From JAFAXD01 sp051985675 (GTDB lineage: Bacteria; Pseudomonadota; Alphaproteobacteria; Rhizobiales; Xanthobacteraceae), in contig JBPYFJ010000149.1 in the NCBI GenBank assembly GCA_051985675.1, forward strand, positions 46,499-110,498: a stretch of 64,000 nt of DNA. Direction: 5' to 3'. The position numbers and the translations under genes were made by a program. The notes under the pieces were generated by a model that saw only the letters and a program-made list of their open reading frames with translations, was not told where the DNA came from and did no database searches. Of this stretch, positions 28,234 through 36,642 are shown piece by piece (positions within the stretch are counted from its first letter, which is position 1; every line of letters begins with the position of its first letter).

Positions 28234-30104
28234 GCTTTCGGTTGAGTGATCGTTATGACGTGTTGGGACGGCGGCTGATCGTAGAGTTCCTGCACCAGCG
28301 CAGCGCGATTCTTGAGCACGTTGCGCTGATTGATCGAGCCTTTGTCGGTTGCCTCACCGGCGTCGAGCGAGGGCGGTTCCGCCATCAGCATGGCGCGCAC
28401 CACCCGGCTGGAGGAGCCGGTCGCTTCCTTCGCTAGGCTGTCGAGGCGCTTCTGAAATTCGGCACGCACGCGCCGGTCAGCCAGAAGCGCGGCGACGTCG
28501 CCGATGATGTCGGGCGCAAGCGCCTGGCATGCAACCGGATCCGGAAAAATCAATGCGCCGATGTCGTCGCGGTCGGGGCCCGTCAGCACTGAGTCGCGGA
28601 TAAACGGCGCAAACGCGTCGATCATGCGGGCGCGCAACCGGCCGGTCGCGACCCAGGTGCCGGTTGCCAGTTTGAAATCCTCCGCGATACGGCCGTCGAA
28701 CAGGAGGCCCTTACCGGGATCGGACGCATCCTCGAACGCGAGCGCGTCACCGAGCTTGTAATAGCCTTCTTCGTCGTACGCCTTGGCGGTGAGGTCGGGC
28801 TCCCGCCAATAGCCCGGTGTGATGTTGGGTCCGCGCAGGCGCGCTTCGAGCTTGTCGCCGCTCGGGATGAGCTTGAGTTCGAGCCCGGGCGCAGGGAGCC
28901 CGACATTGGCGGCGCGCCCGGCAGGCCAGGTACGGCCGATGGCGAACGGCGCGGTTTCCGTGCACCCGAGGCCGGTGAGGAAAGGAATTTGCCTGCCGAC
29001 GGTTTCGACCGCCATGCGCTCGTATTGATCGCTGACATACTGCGACACGCCGGCCGCCGCGTACCACAGCACCTTGAGGTCGCGAAAGAACGATTGCCGC
29101 AAGCCGGCATCGCGCTGCAGATAAGGCAGCAGCGCCTCAAAGCCCTTGGGCACGTTGAAATACCAGGTCGGCGACACGTCGCGCAGGTTGCGTACCGTCG
29201 CTTCGATCGCGCCCGGCATCGGCTTGCCGTCGTCAACGTAGAACGAGCCGCCGTTGTAGAGCACCAGATAGACATCGTGATTGCCGCCGGCGGTGTGGTG
29301 CCACGGCGCCCAGTCGAGCACGACCGGCGGTTCGTCCTCGAAATAGCGCAACGCCGAGAGAATCATGGCCTGATTGCTGCAAAGCATCCGCTGCGTGTTG
29401 ATCACGCCCTTGGGATGGCCGGTCGAGCCCGAGGTGAACATGAATTTGACGATGGTGTCGGGACCAACGCCGGCGTAGGCGGCATCAACCGCGGGGCTCG
29501 GGTCCGCGTCGGCGAGCGCTGAAAACAGCGTGACGGCGCGACCGGGCGGCGGGTTGCGCGCCACCACCAGTTCGACGTCGGATGGAACCACCGTTTCGAT
29601 CGCGCGTGCAAACGGCGCGCCGTCGTTAACGAACACAAGACCCGGCGTGAGCAGCTTGAATATATATTTCAGGTTCGCGAAGTCGCGCGAAATCAGCGAA
29701 TAGGCGGGCGACACCGGTGCGTAGGGAATTCCAACATGCATCGCGGCGAGCGAGAGCCACTGATGCTCGAGATCGTTGCCCGACAGAATGACGATCGGCC
29801 GCTGCGCCGAGAGGTCACGTGTCAGCAGCGCCGCCCCGATGCGGCGGATGCGCGCGAGCGTGTCGGCGTAGCTCGTCTTGCGCCACGCGCCCTCGACGCG
29901 GTCGGCCATGAACACCATGTCGGGGGTGCGCGTCGCCCAATGCACCAGCCGTTCGGTGAGCTTGTCGGGATAAGGATCGAGCCGGTGCGGCGAGCGCATG
30001 TAGATCGTGCCGTCGTTCTTGCGCTCGATCGTGAAATCACGCGGGCCAAGCCGCACCGCTCGCGCGGATGCCATGTCCGGATCGCGATGGCGTACCGATT
30101 GCAT
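28230..30104 (-). CDS. fcs: Feruloyl-CoA synthase
   Basis: A 624-residue acyl-adenylating enzyme that activates ferulate and other hydroxycinnamates to CoA thioesters with ATP. The P-loop TSGSTGHPKG is at 224-233; an ANL-family core with VLDWAPWHHTAGGNHD, FLTGLGCTETAPFA and GLLFDGRIAEDFKLATGTWV follows. This last segment (GRIAEDFKL.TGTWV) is diagnostic of Fcs rather than of general acyl-CoA synthetases. Start could be at 30104 or the Met at residue 11. It is 4 bp downstream of the hydratase gene and overlaps the SDR gene, so it sits in the middle of one operon. Confidence 0.92.
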   Translation of the reverse strand: MQSVRHRDPDMASARAVRLGPRDFTIERKNDGTIYMRSPHRLDPYPDKLTERLVHWATRTPDMVFMADRVEGAWRKTSYADTLARIRRIGAALLTRDLSAQRPIVILSGNDLEHQWLSLAAMHVGIPYAPVSPAYSLISRDFANLKYIFKLLTPGLVFVNDGAPFARAIETVVPSDVELVVARNPPPGRAVTLFSALADADPSPAVDAAYAGVGPDTIVKFMFTSGSTGHPKGVINTQRMLCSNQAMILSALRYFEDEPPVVLDWAPWHHTAGGNHDVYLVLYNGGSFYVDDGKPMPGAIEATVRNLRDVSPTWYFNVPKGFEALLPYLQRDAGLRQSFFRDLKVLWYAAAGVSQYVSDQYERMAVETVGRQIPFLTGLGCTETAPFAIGRTWPAGRAANVGLPAPGLELKLIPSGDKLEARLRGPNITPGYWREPDLTAKAYDEEGYYKLGDALAFEDASDPGKGLLFDGRIAEDFKLATGTWVATGRLRARMIDAFAPFIRDSVLTGPDRDDIGALIFPDPVACQALAPDIIGDVAALLADRRVRAEFQKRLDSLAKEATGSSSRVVRAMLMAEPPSLDAGEATDKGSINQRNVLKNRAALVQELYDQPPSQHVITITQPKA

Positions 30105-30108
30105 CGCG

Positions 30109-30909
30109 TCAGCCGCGCGCGACTTTCGGGCCGCGCTTTTCCAGGAATGCCTTCACGCGCGCTTTTGCCTCTTCGCCGCCGCCCGCGATCGCGGCCATCA
30201 GCCCTTCCATGACGTAACCGGAGGCGCGGTCCTGCTCCGCGATCCGCGGCAATGCGTGCATCACGGCGAAGTTCGTCAGGAATGCGTTGCCGGCAATGCG
30301 GGTGGCGAGCTCGATCCCCTTGGCGAGACCCTCTCCGGGCTCGACCAGATAGTGCGAGAGACTGAGCGCTTGGCCTTCCTCGTCGGTGAGAACATGCCCG
30401 GTCAGCATCATATCCATCATGCGCGAGATGCCGATCAGCCGCGGGATCCGCACGGAGCCGCCGCCCCCGACAAAAATTCCACGCGTGCCCTCGGGCAGCG
30501 CATAGTAGGTCTTGCGCTCGGCGACCCGCACGTGGGTCGCTGCCGCGAGCTCAAGACCGCCGCCGACCACGGCCCCGTGCATGACCGCGACGACGGGCAC
30601 CTCGCCGAACTCGATCTTGTCGAACACGCGGTGCCACAAGTTCGAATGGCGAACTGCGTCTTCGATGTCGCGCGAGCGCAGGTTCGAGAGGTCGAGACCG
30701 GCGGAGAAATGATCACCGTCGCCGTGCAGCACGACGGCCTTCACGCTTTTGGGCAGGTGGCTGAAGAACGTCTCGATTCCGAGCACGGTCTCGTCGTTGA
30801 GAGCGTTGCGTTTCTCGGCGCGGTTGAGCCGCAGAATCGCGATATCGCCGCGGGTTTCGGCGTGCAAGGAGGACGGCAACGTGCCAGAACCCGAGGTTGA
30901 ACCCGACAT
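30109..30909 (-). CDS. Enoyl-CoA hydratase/isomerase (crotonase family)
   Basis: A 266-residue crotonase. I choose the ATG at 30909 (MSGSTSGSG); longer in-frame extensions to 31017 overlap the divergent promoter. The oxyanion-hole segments are HFSAGLDL (68-75) and GAVVGGGLEL (112-121), with the acid/base glutamate candidates E120 and E140. Immediately upstream of feruloyl-CoA synthase it most likely hydrates feruloyl- or p-coumaroyl-CoA. Whether it also has aldolase (lyase) activity giving vanillin is not clear; the neighbouring dehydrogenase and absence of an aldehyde dehydrogenase favour hydration followed by oxidation. Confidence 0.85.
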   Translation of the reverse strand: MSGSTSGSGTLPSSLHAETRGDIAILRLNRAEKRNALNDETVLGIETFFSHLPKSVKAVVLHGDGDHFSAGLDLSNLRSRDIEDAVRHSNLWHRVFDKIEFGEVPVVAVMHGAVVGGGLELAAATHVRVAERKTYYALPEGTRGIFVGGGGSVRIPRLIGISRMMDMMLTGHVLTDEEGQALSLSHYLVEPGEGLAKGIELATRIAGNAFLTNFAVMHALPRIAEQDRASGYVMEGLMAAIAGGGEEAKARVKAFLEKRGPKVARG

Positions 30910-31007
30910 TGCTCGTTCACCGGGTCGTTGAGAACAGGCAGTTTGGATGGCATCTCTCCCCAACCGGGTCAAGCTGTCGGGGGTGGGGCTTTGGGACGGA
31001 GCGGCAG
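30910..31007. promoter_or_regulatory. Divergent promoter region between the ferulate operon and maleylacetate reductase
   Basis: This 98-bp gap must hold promoters for both the leftward ech-fcs operon and the rightward reductase. No convincing -10/-35 pair or operator palindrome is visible by eye, and no regulator gene (MarR/FerR type) is adjacent. A GGACGGAGCGG segment near 30996-31004 serves as the ribosome-binding region for the reductase. Confidence 0.4.
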
Positions 31008-32066
31008 ATGCGATCATTCACCTATAACCAACTGCCCGGGCGGGTCGTATTCGGGATCGGTGCACTCGATCTCCTGCCGCGCGAGATCGAGCTGCTGGGC
31101 GCCAATCGCGCCCTGGTCCTGTCGACCCCGGAACAGAAAGCGCAGGCGGATGACGTGGCGCGCCGGCTGGGCGCGCGCTGCGCCGGGGTGTTTGGACGCG
31201 CCGTCATGCACGTGCCGATCGAGGTCGCGCGCGAGGCGCGCGCGGAAGCAAAACGCTTAGGAGCCGACTGCGCGGTTGCGGTCGGTGGAGGCTCCACGAC
31301 CGGGCTGGGCAAGGCGATCGCGCTCGAATCCGCGCTGCCGATCCTCGCCATTCCCACGACCTACGCGGGCTCCGAGATGACGCCGATCTACGGTCTCACC
31401 GAAGCAGGTCTCAAGAAGACCGGCCGTGACCGTGCCGTGCTCCCGAAAATCGTGATCTACGATCCGGCACTCACCGTCAGCCTTCCGGTCAGCCTTTCGG
31501 TGACAAGCGGCTTCAATGCCATTGCCCACGCGGTCGAAGGGCTCTACGCCGAGGATGCAAATCCGATCATGAGCCTCATGGCGGAAGACGGCATCAGGGC
31601 ACTCGCGCAAGGTCTGCCGACGGTTGTGGAGCACCCGCAGGATCTGAATGCCCGCAGCGACTGCCTCTATGGAGCATGGTTGTGCGGCGCCGTGCTGGGC
31701 GCAGTCGGGATGGCGCTGCATCACAAGCTCTGCCATGTGCTGGGCGGAACCTGGAACTTGCCGCACGCCGAGACGCATACCGTCGTGCTGCCGCATGCAC
31801 TCGCCTACAACGCCGCTGCCGCGCCCGACGCCATACGACGCGTGGAACGAGCGCTCGCTGCGCCGCGCGCCGCGCAGGGAATTTATGACCTGATGCAAAC
31901 GCTCGGGGCGCCCCTGGCACTCAAGGACATCGGGATGAAGGAAACCGAGCTCGATCGTGCCGCCGAACTTGCGACCACCGCGCCCTATTTCAATCCGCGT
32001 CCAATCGAACGCGGCAGCATTCGCGCGCTGCTCGATGACGCCTATTTCGGCCGCCGCCCGCACTGA
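31008..32066 (+). CDS. Maleylacetate reductase (iron-containing alcohol dehydrogenase family)
   Basis: A 352-residue enzyme, the usual length for maleylacetate reductases. Start is the ATG at 31008 (MRSFTYNQLPGRVVFG, a characteristic opening). The NAD(P)-binding GGGSTTGLGKAIAL segment and PTTYAGSEMTPIYGLTE follow; metal-ligand candidates are in NAIAHAVEGLYA and MALHHKLCHVLGG. It reduces maleylacetate to 3-oxoadipate in hydroxyquinol, resorcinol or chlorocatechol degradation. No hydroxyquinol dioxygenase is in the window, but the CoA-transferase and thiolase that act next are directly downstream. Confidence 0.9.
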   Translation: MRSFTYNQLPGRVVFGIGALDLLPREIELLGANRALVLSTPEQKAQADDVARRLGARCAGVFGRAVMHVPIEVAREARAEAKRLGADCAVAVGGGSTTGLGKAIALESALPILAIPTTYAGSEMTPIYGLTEAGLKKTGRDRAVLPKIVIYDPALTVSLPVSLSVTSGFNAIAHAVEGLYAEDANPIMSLMAEDGIRALAQGLPTVVEHPQDLNARSDCLYGAWLCGAVLGAVGMALHHKLCHVLGGTWNLPHAETHTVVLPHALAYNAAAAPDAIRRVERALAAPRAAQGIYDLMQTLGAPLALKDIGMKETELDRAAELATTAPYFNPRPIERGSIRALLDDAYFGRRPH

Positions 32067-32257
32067 TGCGCGCGGGCAAAACGATTGAGATATCCTGACC
32101 AGTGCCTATGATTGCCCCGCAACTAACTGGTGTGGTGGATTGGACGTTCCTGCCAGCATCGCGGCGAGTCCTTCGTAGGAACGTCAAATTCAAGGCCACA
32201 CTAGAATTCATTGAGTTGCTAGGGTCCCTTTGCTAGCCGGAGCTTTCGGAAACGCCG

Positions 32258-33112
32258 ATGTCGCAAGTTCTATCTCTCGCTGCGGCGGTGGAAGCGACCA
32301 TCCGTGACGGCGATAGCGTCGCGATGGAAGGGTTTACCCATCTGATCCCGCACGCGGCCGGCCACGAGGTGATCCGCCAACGCCGCAAGCACCTCAACCT
32401 GATCCGGATGACGCCGGACATTATCTACGACCAGCTCATCGGGATGGGCTGCGCCGACAAACTGATGTTTTCCTGGGGCGGCAATCCCGGGGTCGGCTCG
32501 CTGCATCGCATGCGCGACGCGGTCGAGAACGGCTGGCCGCACGCGCTTGAGATCGAAGAGCACTCGCATGCAGCGATGGCCAATGCTTATGAGGCCGGCG
32601 CGGCCGGTCTGCCGTGTGCGATTTTCCGCGGCTACATCGGCGTCGATTTGCCGAAGGTCAATCCCAACATCAAGCGCATCACCTGTCCGTTCACGGGTGA
32701 ACAGCTGGCCGCGATCCCATCAATCCGCCCGGACGTGGCCGTGATCCACGCCCAGAAGGCGGATCGCGCCGGCAACGTGTTCATGGAAGGGATTGTTGGC
32801 GTGCAAAAGCACGCCATCCTCGCCGCCAAGCGTTCGCTGGTGACCGTCGAGGAGATCGTGGATGAGTTCTCCCCACGCTCGCTCAATGCGACCATCTTGC
32901 CGGCCTGGACGGTCACCGCGATCGCCGTGGTGCCCGGAGGCGCGCATCCCTCCTATGCGCATGGCTACTACATGCGCGACAATGCCTACTATAAGGCTTG
33001 GGACGCTGTCGCCCGCGATCGCGACGGCTTTCTCGCCTGGATGAAAACCAACGTGCTGGACAAGGGTCCCGAGGTGTTCGCCGCCCAGCGGCAACGGCTG
33101 GCGGCGGCGTGA
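32258..33112 (+). CDS. 3-oxoadipate CoA-transferase subunit A (glutaconate CoA-transferase type)
   Basis: A 284-residue alpha subunit of a family I CoA-transferase. It resembles the CatI/GctA type used for 3-oxoadipate in proteobacteria, with FTHLIPHAAGHEVIRQ, FSWGGNPGVGSLHR and RGYIGVDLPKVNPNIK. It partners with the beta subunit 7 bp downstream, which carries the catalytic glutamate. With the thiolase it would convert 3-oxoadipate and succinyl-CoA to 3-oxoadipyl-CoA and then to acetyl-CoA and succinyl-CoA. A close alternative is glutaconate CoA-transferase. Confidence 0.82.
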   Translation: MSQVLSLAAAVEATIRDGDSVAMEGFTHLIPHAAGHEVIRQRRKHLNLIRMTPDIIYDQLIGMGCADKLMFSWGGNPGVGSLHRMRDAVENGWPHALEIEEHSHAAMANAYEAGAAGLPCAIFRGYIGVDLPKVNPNIKRITCPFTGEQLAAIPSIRPDVAVIHAQKADRAGNVFMEGIVGVQKHAILAAKRSLVTVEEIVDEFSPRSLNATILPAWTVTAIAVVPGGAHPSYAHGYYMRDNAYYKAWDAVARDRDGFLAWMKTNVLDKGPEVFAAQRQRLAAA

Positions 33113-33119
33113 GGCAGCG

Positions 33120-33893
33120 ATGGCGGGTTACACTCCCAACGAGATGATGACGGTCGCCGCCGCGCGCGCGCTGAAGTCGAGCGACGTGTGCTTCGTGGGT
33201 ATTGGCCAGCCGTCGGCAGCCTGCAACCTCGCGCGGCTGACCCATGCGCCCGATATCACCCTGATCTACGAGTCCGGCACGATCGCCACCAAACCCAATA
33301 TTCTGCCGCTCTCGATTGGCGACGGTGAACTCTGTGAGACCGCGCTCACGACTGTGAGCGTGCCGGAAATGTTCCGCTACTGGCTGCAAGGCGGCCGCAT
33401 CACCATCGGATTTCTAGGCGGCGCCCAGATCGACAAATACGCCAACCTCAATACGACCGTCGTCGGTCCCTATGACAAGCCCAAGGTGCGCCTGCCGGGC
33501 GGAGGCGGCGCGCCTGAAATTGCAATCTCATGCGGTGAGATCTTCATCATCATGAGCCAAGGCAAACGCGGCTTTGTCGAGAAGCTCGACTTCTTCACCT
33601 CGCTCGGTCATGGCGAAGGAGGTGCGTACCGCGAGAAGCTCGGCGTCACCACCATGGGGCCCACGCGGCTGATCACCGACCTCTGCATCTTCGAACCCGA
33701 CCCGCAGAGCAAGGAAATGACGGTGACCTCGATTCATCCGGGCGTCTCTCGCGATCAGATCGACGCCAATACCGGTTGGCGGGTGCGTTACGCCAACGCG
33801 GTTGCCGATACGCCGGAGCCGCGCGCCGACGAGCTCGCGGCGCTGCGCGAACTGCACGCCCGCACCAAGCGCGCACACGGCGATCAAGCGTAG
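33120..33893 (+). CDS. 3-oxoadipate CoA-transferase subunit B
   Basis: A 257-residue beta subunit. The catalytic Glu that forms the glutamyl-CoA intermediate is E51 in YESGTIATKP. GGAQIDKYANLNTTVVG and LPGGGGAPEIA are typical of the CatJ/GctB type. It lies 7 bp after subunit A and 8 bp before the thiolase gene, indicating one transcript and fixed stoichiometry. Confidence 0.85.
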   Translation: MAGYTPNEMMTVAAARALKSSDVCFVGIGQPSAACNLARLTHAPDITLIYESGTIATKPNILPLSIGDGELCETALTTVSVPEMFRYWLQGGRITIGFLGGAQIDKYANLNTTVVGPYDKPKVRLPGGGGAPEIAISCGEIFIIMSQGKRGFVEKLDFFTSLGHGEGGAYREKLGVTTMGPTRLITDLCIFEPDPQSKEMTVTSIHPGVSRDQIDANTGWRVRYANAVADTPEPRADELAALRELHARTKRAHGDQA

Positions 33894-33901
33894 GAGTTGT
33901 T

Positions 33902-35107
33902 ATGGGCGAAGCCTTCATTTGTGACGCGGTCCGCACGCCGATCGGCCGCTATGCGGGCGCGCTTGCCAAAGTCCGCACCGACGACCTGGCGGCGGTTCCA
34001 ATCAAGGCCTTGATCAAGCGCAATCCCAAGGTCGACTGGTCACAGGTCGACGAGGTGTACTTCGGCTGCGCCAACCAGGCGGGCGAAGACAATCGCAACG
34101 TCGCGCGGATGGCGCTGCTGCTCGCCGGTTTGCCCGACACGATCCCCGGACTGACCATCAATCGTTTGTGCGCGTCTGGCCTCAACGCGGTCGGCGCTGC
34201 TGCCCAGGCGATCAAGGCCGGCGAAATCGATCTCGCAATTGCGGGTGGTGTGGAGTCGATGACGCGGGCGCCGTTCGTCACCGGCAAGGCGACCGAGGCG
34301 TTCTCCCGTACCAACGAGACCTTCGATACGACGATCGGCTGGCGCTTCATCAACCCGCTGATAAAGGCCCAATACGGCGTCGACCAGATGCCGGAGACCG
34401 GCGAGAACGTGGCCGAGGAGTTTCAAGTCGGCCGCAAGGATCAGGATGCGTTCGCGTACCGTTCCCAGCAGCGCGCCGGCAAAGCCATGGCGTCCGGTTA
34501 TTTCGCCGCCGAGATCGTGGCGGTCGAAGCGCCTGGCGGCAAGGCCGGCCCGATCGTGGTCGATAAGGACGAGCACCCGCGCCCCGACACAACGCTTGAG
34601 GCATTGGCAAAGCTAAAAACACCCTTTCGAATGCCTGGCACCGTCACGGCCGGCAACGCATCCGGCGTGAACGACGGCGCCGCCGCGATGGTCATCGCGT
34701 CCGAGGACGCGGTGAAGCGTTACGGATTGACGCCGCGCGCGCGCATCCTCGGCATGGCGTCGGCCGGAGTGCCGCCGCGCATCATGGGTATCGGCCCCGT
34801 GCCCTCGACCCAGAAACTGATGGCACGCCTAGGTATTCGGATCGGGGACTTCGACGTGATCGAGCTCAACGAGGCGTTCGCCTCCCAGGCACTGGCCTGT
34901 CTGCGCCAGCTCGGCGTTGCCGACGACGCCGATCACGTTAATCCGAACGGCGGCGCGATCGCGCTTGGCCATCCGCTCGGCATGTCGGGAACGCGACTCG
35001 CGCTGACAGCGGCGCATCAGCTCGACGTGACCAAAGGCCGGCGCGGCCTCGCCACCATGTGCGTCGGCGTGGGGCAGGGGGTTTCGCTCGCCCTTGAGCG
35101 AGTCTAG
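33902..35107 (+). CDS. pcaF: 3-oxoadipyl-CoA thiolase
   Basis: A 401-residue thiolase. Start is the ATG at 33902, with TAGGAG upstream. The acyl-enzyme nucleophile is C90 (NRLCASGLNAV); the second active-site elements are GGAIALGHPLGMSGTR and the terminal MCVGVGQG with the proton-donating Cys. The sequence and the position after the CoA-transferase favour the 3-oxoadipyl-CoA thiolase assignment over general acetyl-CoA acetyltransferase. Confidence 0.88.
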   Translation: MGEAFICDAVRTPIGRYAGALAKVRTDDLAAVPIKALIKRNPKVDWSQVDEVYFGCANQAGEDNRNVARMALLLAGLPDTIPGLTINRLCASGLNAVGAAAQAIKAGEIDLAIAGGVESMTRAPFVTGKATEAFSRTNETFDTTIGWRFINPLIKAQYGVDQMPETGENVAEEFQVGRKDQDAFAYRSQQRAGKAMASGYFAAEIVAVEAPGGKAGPIVVDKDEHPRPDTTLEALAKLKTPFRMPGTVTAGNASGVNDGAAAMVIASEDAVKRYGLTPRARILGMASAGVPPRIMGIGPVPSTQKLMARLGIRIGDFDVIELNEAFASQALACLRQLGVADDADHVNPNGGAIALGHPLGMSGTRLALTAAHQLDVTKGRRGLATMCVGVGQGVSLALERV

Positions 35108-35201
35108 GAGCGGCGGCACAAGCTATTTTGCTCAGGCGCCGACAACGCCGTCGCGGATTTCTTTATGCCACTCAAGTGTCTCGATTAAGGAGAGCAACCT
35201 C

Positions 35202-36077
35202 GTGCCGATGAGCGTCGGTTACATTCCGTTCCATCCCAACCCGTCAAAGCCGCGCTACAAGCCGCTTGCCGGCGCGGTCGACGCGCACTGTCATGTGTTT
35301 GGACCGGAAGCGAGGTTTCCATATGCGCCCGAGCGCAAATACACACCCTGCGACGCGCCCAAGGAGAAACTCTTTGCGCTGCGCGATTTTCTCGGCTTCG
35401 ACAAGAACGTGATCGTCCAGGCGAGCTGCCACAGCAAAGACAACCGGGCGATGGTCGATGCACTCGCGGCGTCCAACAACCAGGCTAAAGGCGTGGCCTT
35501 TGTGGGCGAAGAGGTAAGCGATGCCGAGCTCAAGGCCATGGATCGGGCCGGAGTGAAGGGTGTGCGGTTCAATTTTGTCCGCCGGCTCGTCGATTTTACC
35601 CCGCGCGACGTGCTCGAGCGCATCGCCGCCCGGGTGGCGCCGCTCGGCTGGCACATCGTCGTCTATTTCGAAATGCAGGATCTGCCCGACCTCGAGGCGT
35701 TCTTCACGGCGCTACCGACGACGGTCGTGGTCGATCATTTGGGGGTGCCCGACGTCAAGAAGGGTGTCGACCATCCCGAGAACCAGCGGTTGCATCGGCT
35801 GATGGCCGAACACGAGAATTTTTGGGTCAAGGTGACCTGTCCCGAACGCATGAGCATCGCCGGCCCACCCTATGATGACGTCGCTCCGTTCGCCCGGGCA
35901 CTGGTCGAGCGGTTCCCCGACCGGGTGTTGTGGGGTACCGATTGGCCGCATCCCAACATGAAGAAGGAGGCGCCCGACGACGGTGTCCTGGTCGACCGCA
36001 TTCCAATCATTGCGCCCACTCAGGCGCTGCAGCAGAAGCTTTTGATCGACAACCCGATGCGGCTTTATTGGGCATGA
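35202..36077 (+). CDS. ligI: 2-pyrone-4,6-dicarboxylate hydrolase
   Basis: A 291-residue amidohydrolase-superfamily enzyme that opens PDC to 4-oxalomesaconate/4-carboxy-2-hydroxymuconate. AAGGAGAG at 35187-35194 places translation at the GTG at 35202; an ATG at 35208 is possible. HxH metal-site-like residues are H29 and H31 (DAHCHVFGP); YFEMQDL, VVVDHLGVPDV and GTDWPHPN complete the LigI pattern. It acts directly after LigC, whose gene is 1.5 kb downstream. Confidence 0.9.
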   Translation: MPMSVGYIPFHPNPSKPRYKPLAGAVDAHCHVFGPEARFPYAPERKYTPCDAPKEKLFALRDFLGFDKNVIVQASCHSKDNRAMVDALAASNNQAKGVAFVGEEVSDAELKAMDRAGVKGVRFNFVRRLVDFTPRDVLERIAARVAPLGWHIVVYFEMQDLPDLEAFFTALPTTVVVDHLGVPDVKKGVDHPENQRLHRLMAEHENFWVKVTCPERMSIAGPPYDDVAPFARALVERFPDRVLWGTDWPHPNMKKEAPDDGVLVDRIPIIAPTQALQQKLLIDNPMRLYWA

Positions 36078-36153
36078 TCGGCGCGCCTTCGCGCACGTTG
36101 CAAACGGGCTCCGCGCTTTGTATTCAAGAGTGAAAGTTTGAGTGGAGAAGCCC

Positions 36154-36642
36154 ATGGCACGCACCGAACAAGCCTACGACGATATTCCCGGCACCTTCGT
36201 CTTCGACGCCGAGCGGGCCAAAGAGGGCTATCATCTCAACATGTTCTGCATGTCGCTGATGAAGGATGAGAACCGCAAAGCGTTCAAGGCCGACGAAGGC
36301 AAATACCTGGATCGCTTCCCGCTCACCCCGGAGCAGCGCGACGCCATCCTCAAGCGACAATACAATCGGATGCTCGAACTCGGCGGCAACATCTACTTCA
36401 CCGCCAAGCTGGGCGCGACCGACGGCCATTCGTTCCAGCACATCGCGGCGATCATGACCGGTTCCACCCAGGACGAATACGCCAAGATGATGCTGGCCGG
36501 CGGGCGGTCGGTTGAAGGCAATCGCAGCAAATCGGGACTCGATCTGCCTGGCAAGGCGAAACGCGCCAAGGCCGAAGGCAAGCACAAGAAATCGAAGAAA
36601 TCGAAATCAAAATCCAAGAAAGCGGGGTCTAAACGTGGCTAG
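36154..36642 (+). CDS. ligA: Protocatechuate 4,5-dioxygenase alpha subunit with Lys-rich tail
   Basis: A 162-residue small subunit of the extradiol dioxygenase that cleaves protocatechuate between C4 and C5. GGAG at 36143-36146 favours the ATG at 36154. Residues 1-133 cover the LigA domain (EGYHLNMFCMSLMKDENRKAF, LGATDGHSFQHIAAIMTG). The last 29 residues (134-162) contain 13 lysines plus serines and glycines, a basic low-complexity tail absent from the ~139-residue Sphingobium LigA. The stop overlaps the ligB GTG start by 8 bp. Confidence 0.92.
   Translation: MARTEQAYDDIPGTFVFDAERAKEGYHLNMFCMSLMKDENRKAFKADEGKYLDRFPLTPEQRDAILKRQYNRMLELGGNIYFTAKLGATDGHSFQHIAAIMTGSTQDEYAKMMLAGGRSVEGNRSKSGLDLPGKAKRAKAEGKHKKSKKSKSKSKKAGSKRG

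Noticed and set aside
30109..30909. Hydratase-lyase giving vanillin (classical Ech)
   Set aside because: Not excluded but not adopted as the call: no vanillin dehydrogenase is present and a 3-hydroxyacyl-CoA-type SDR is in the operon.
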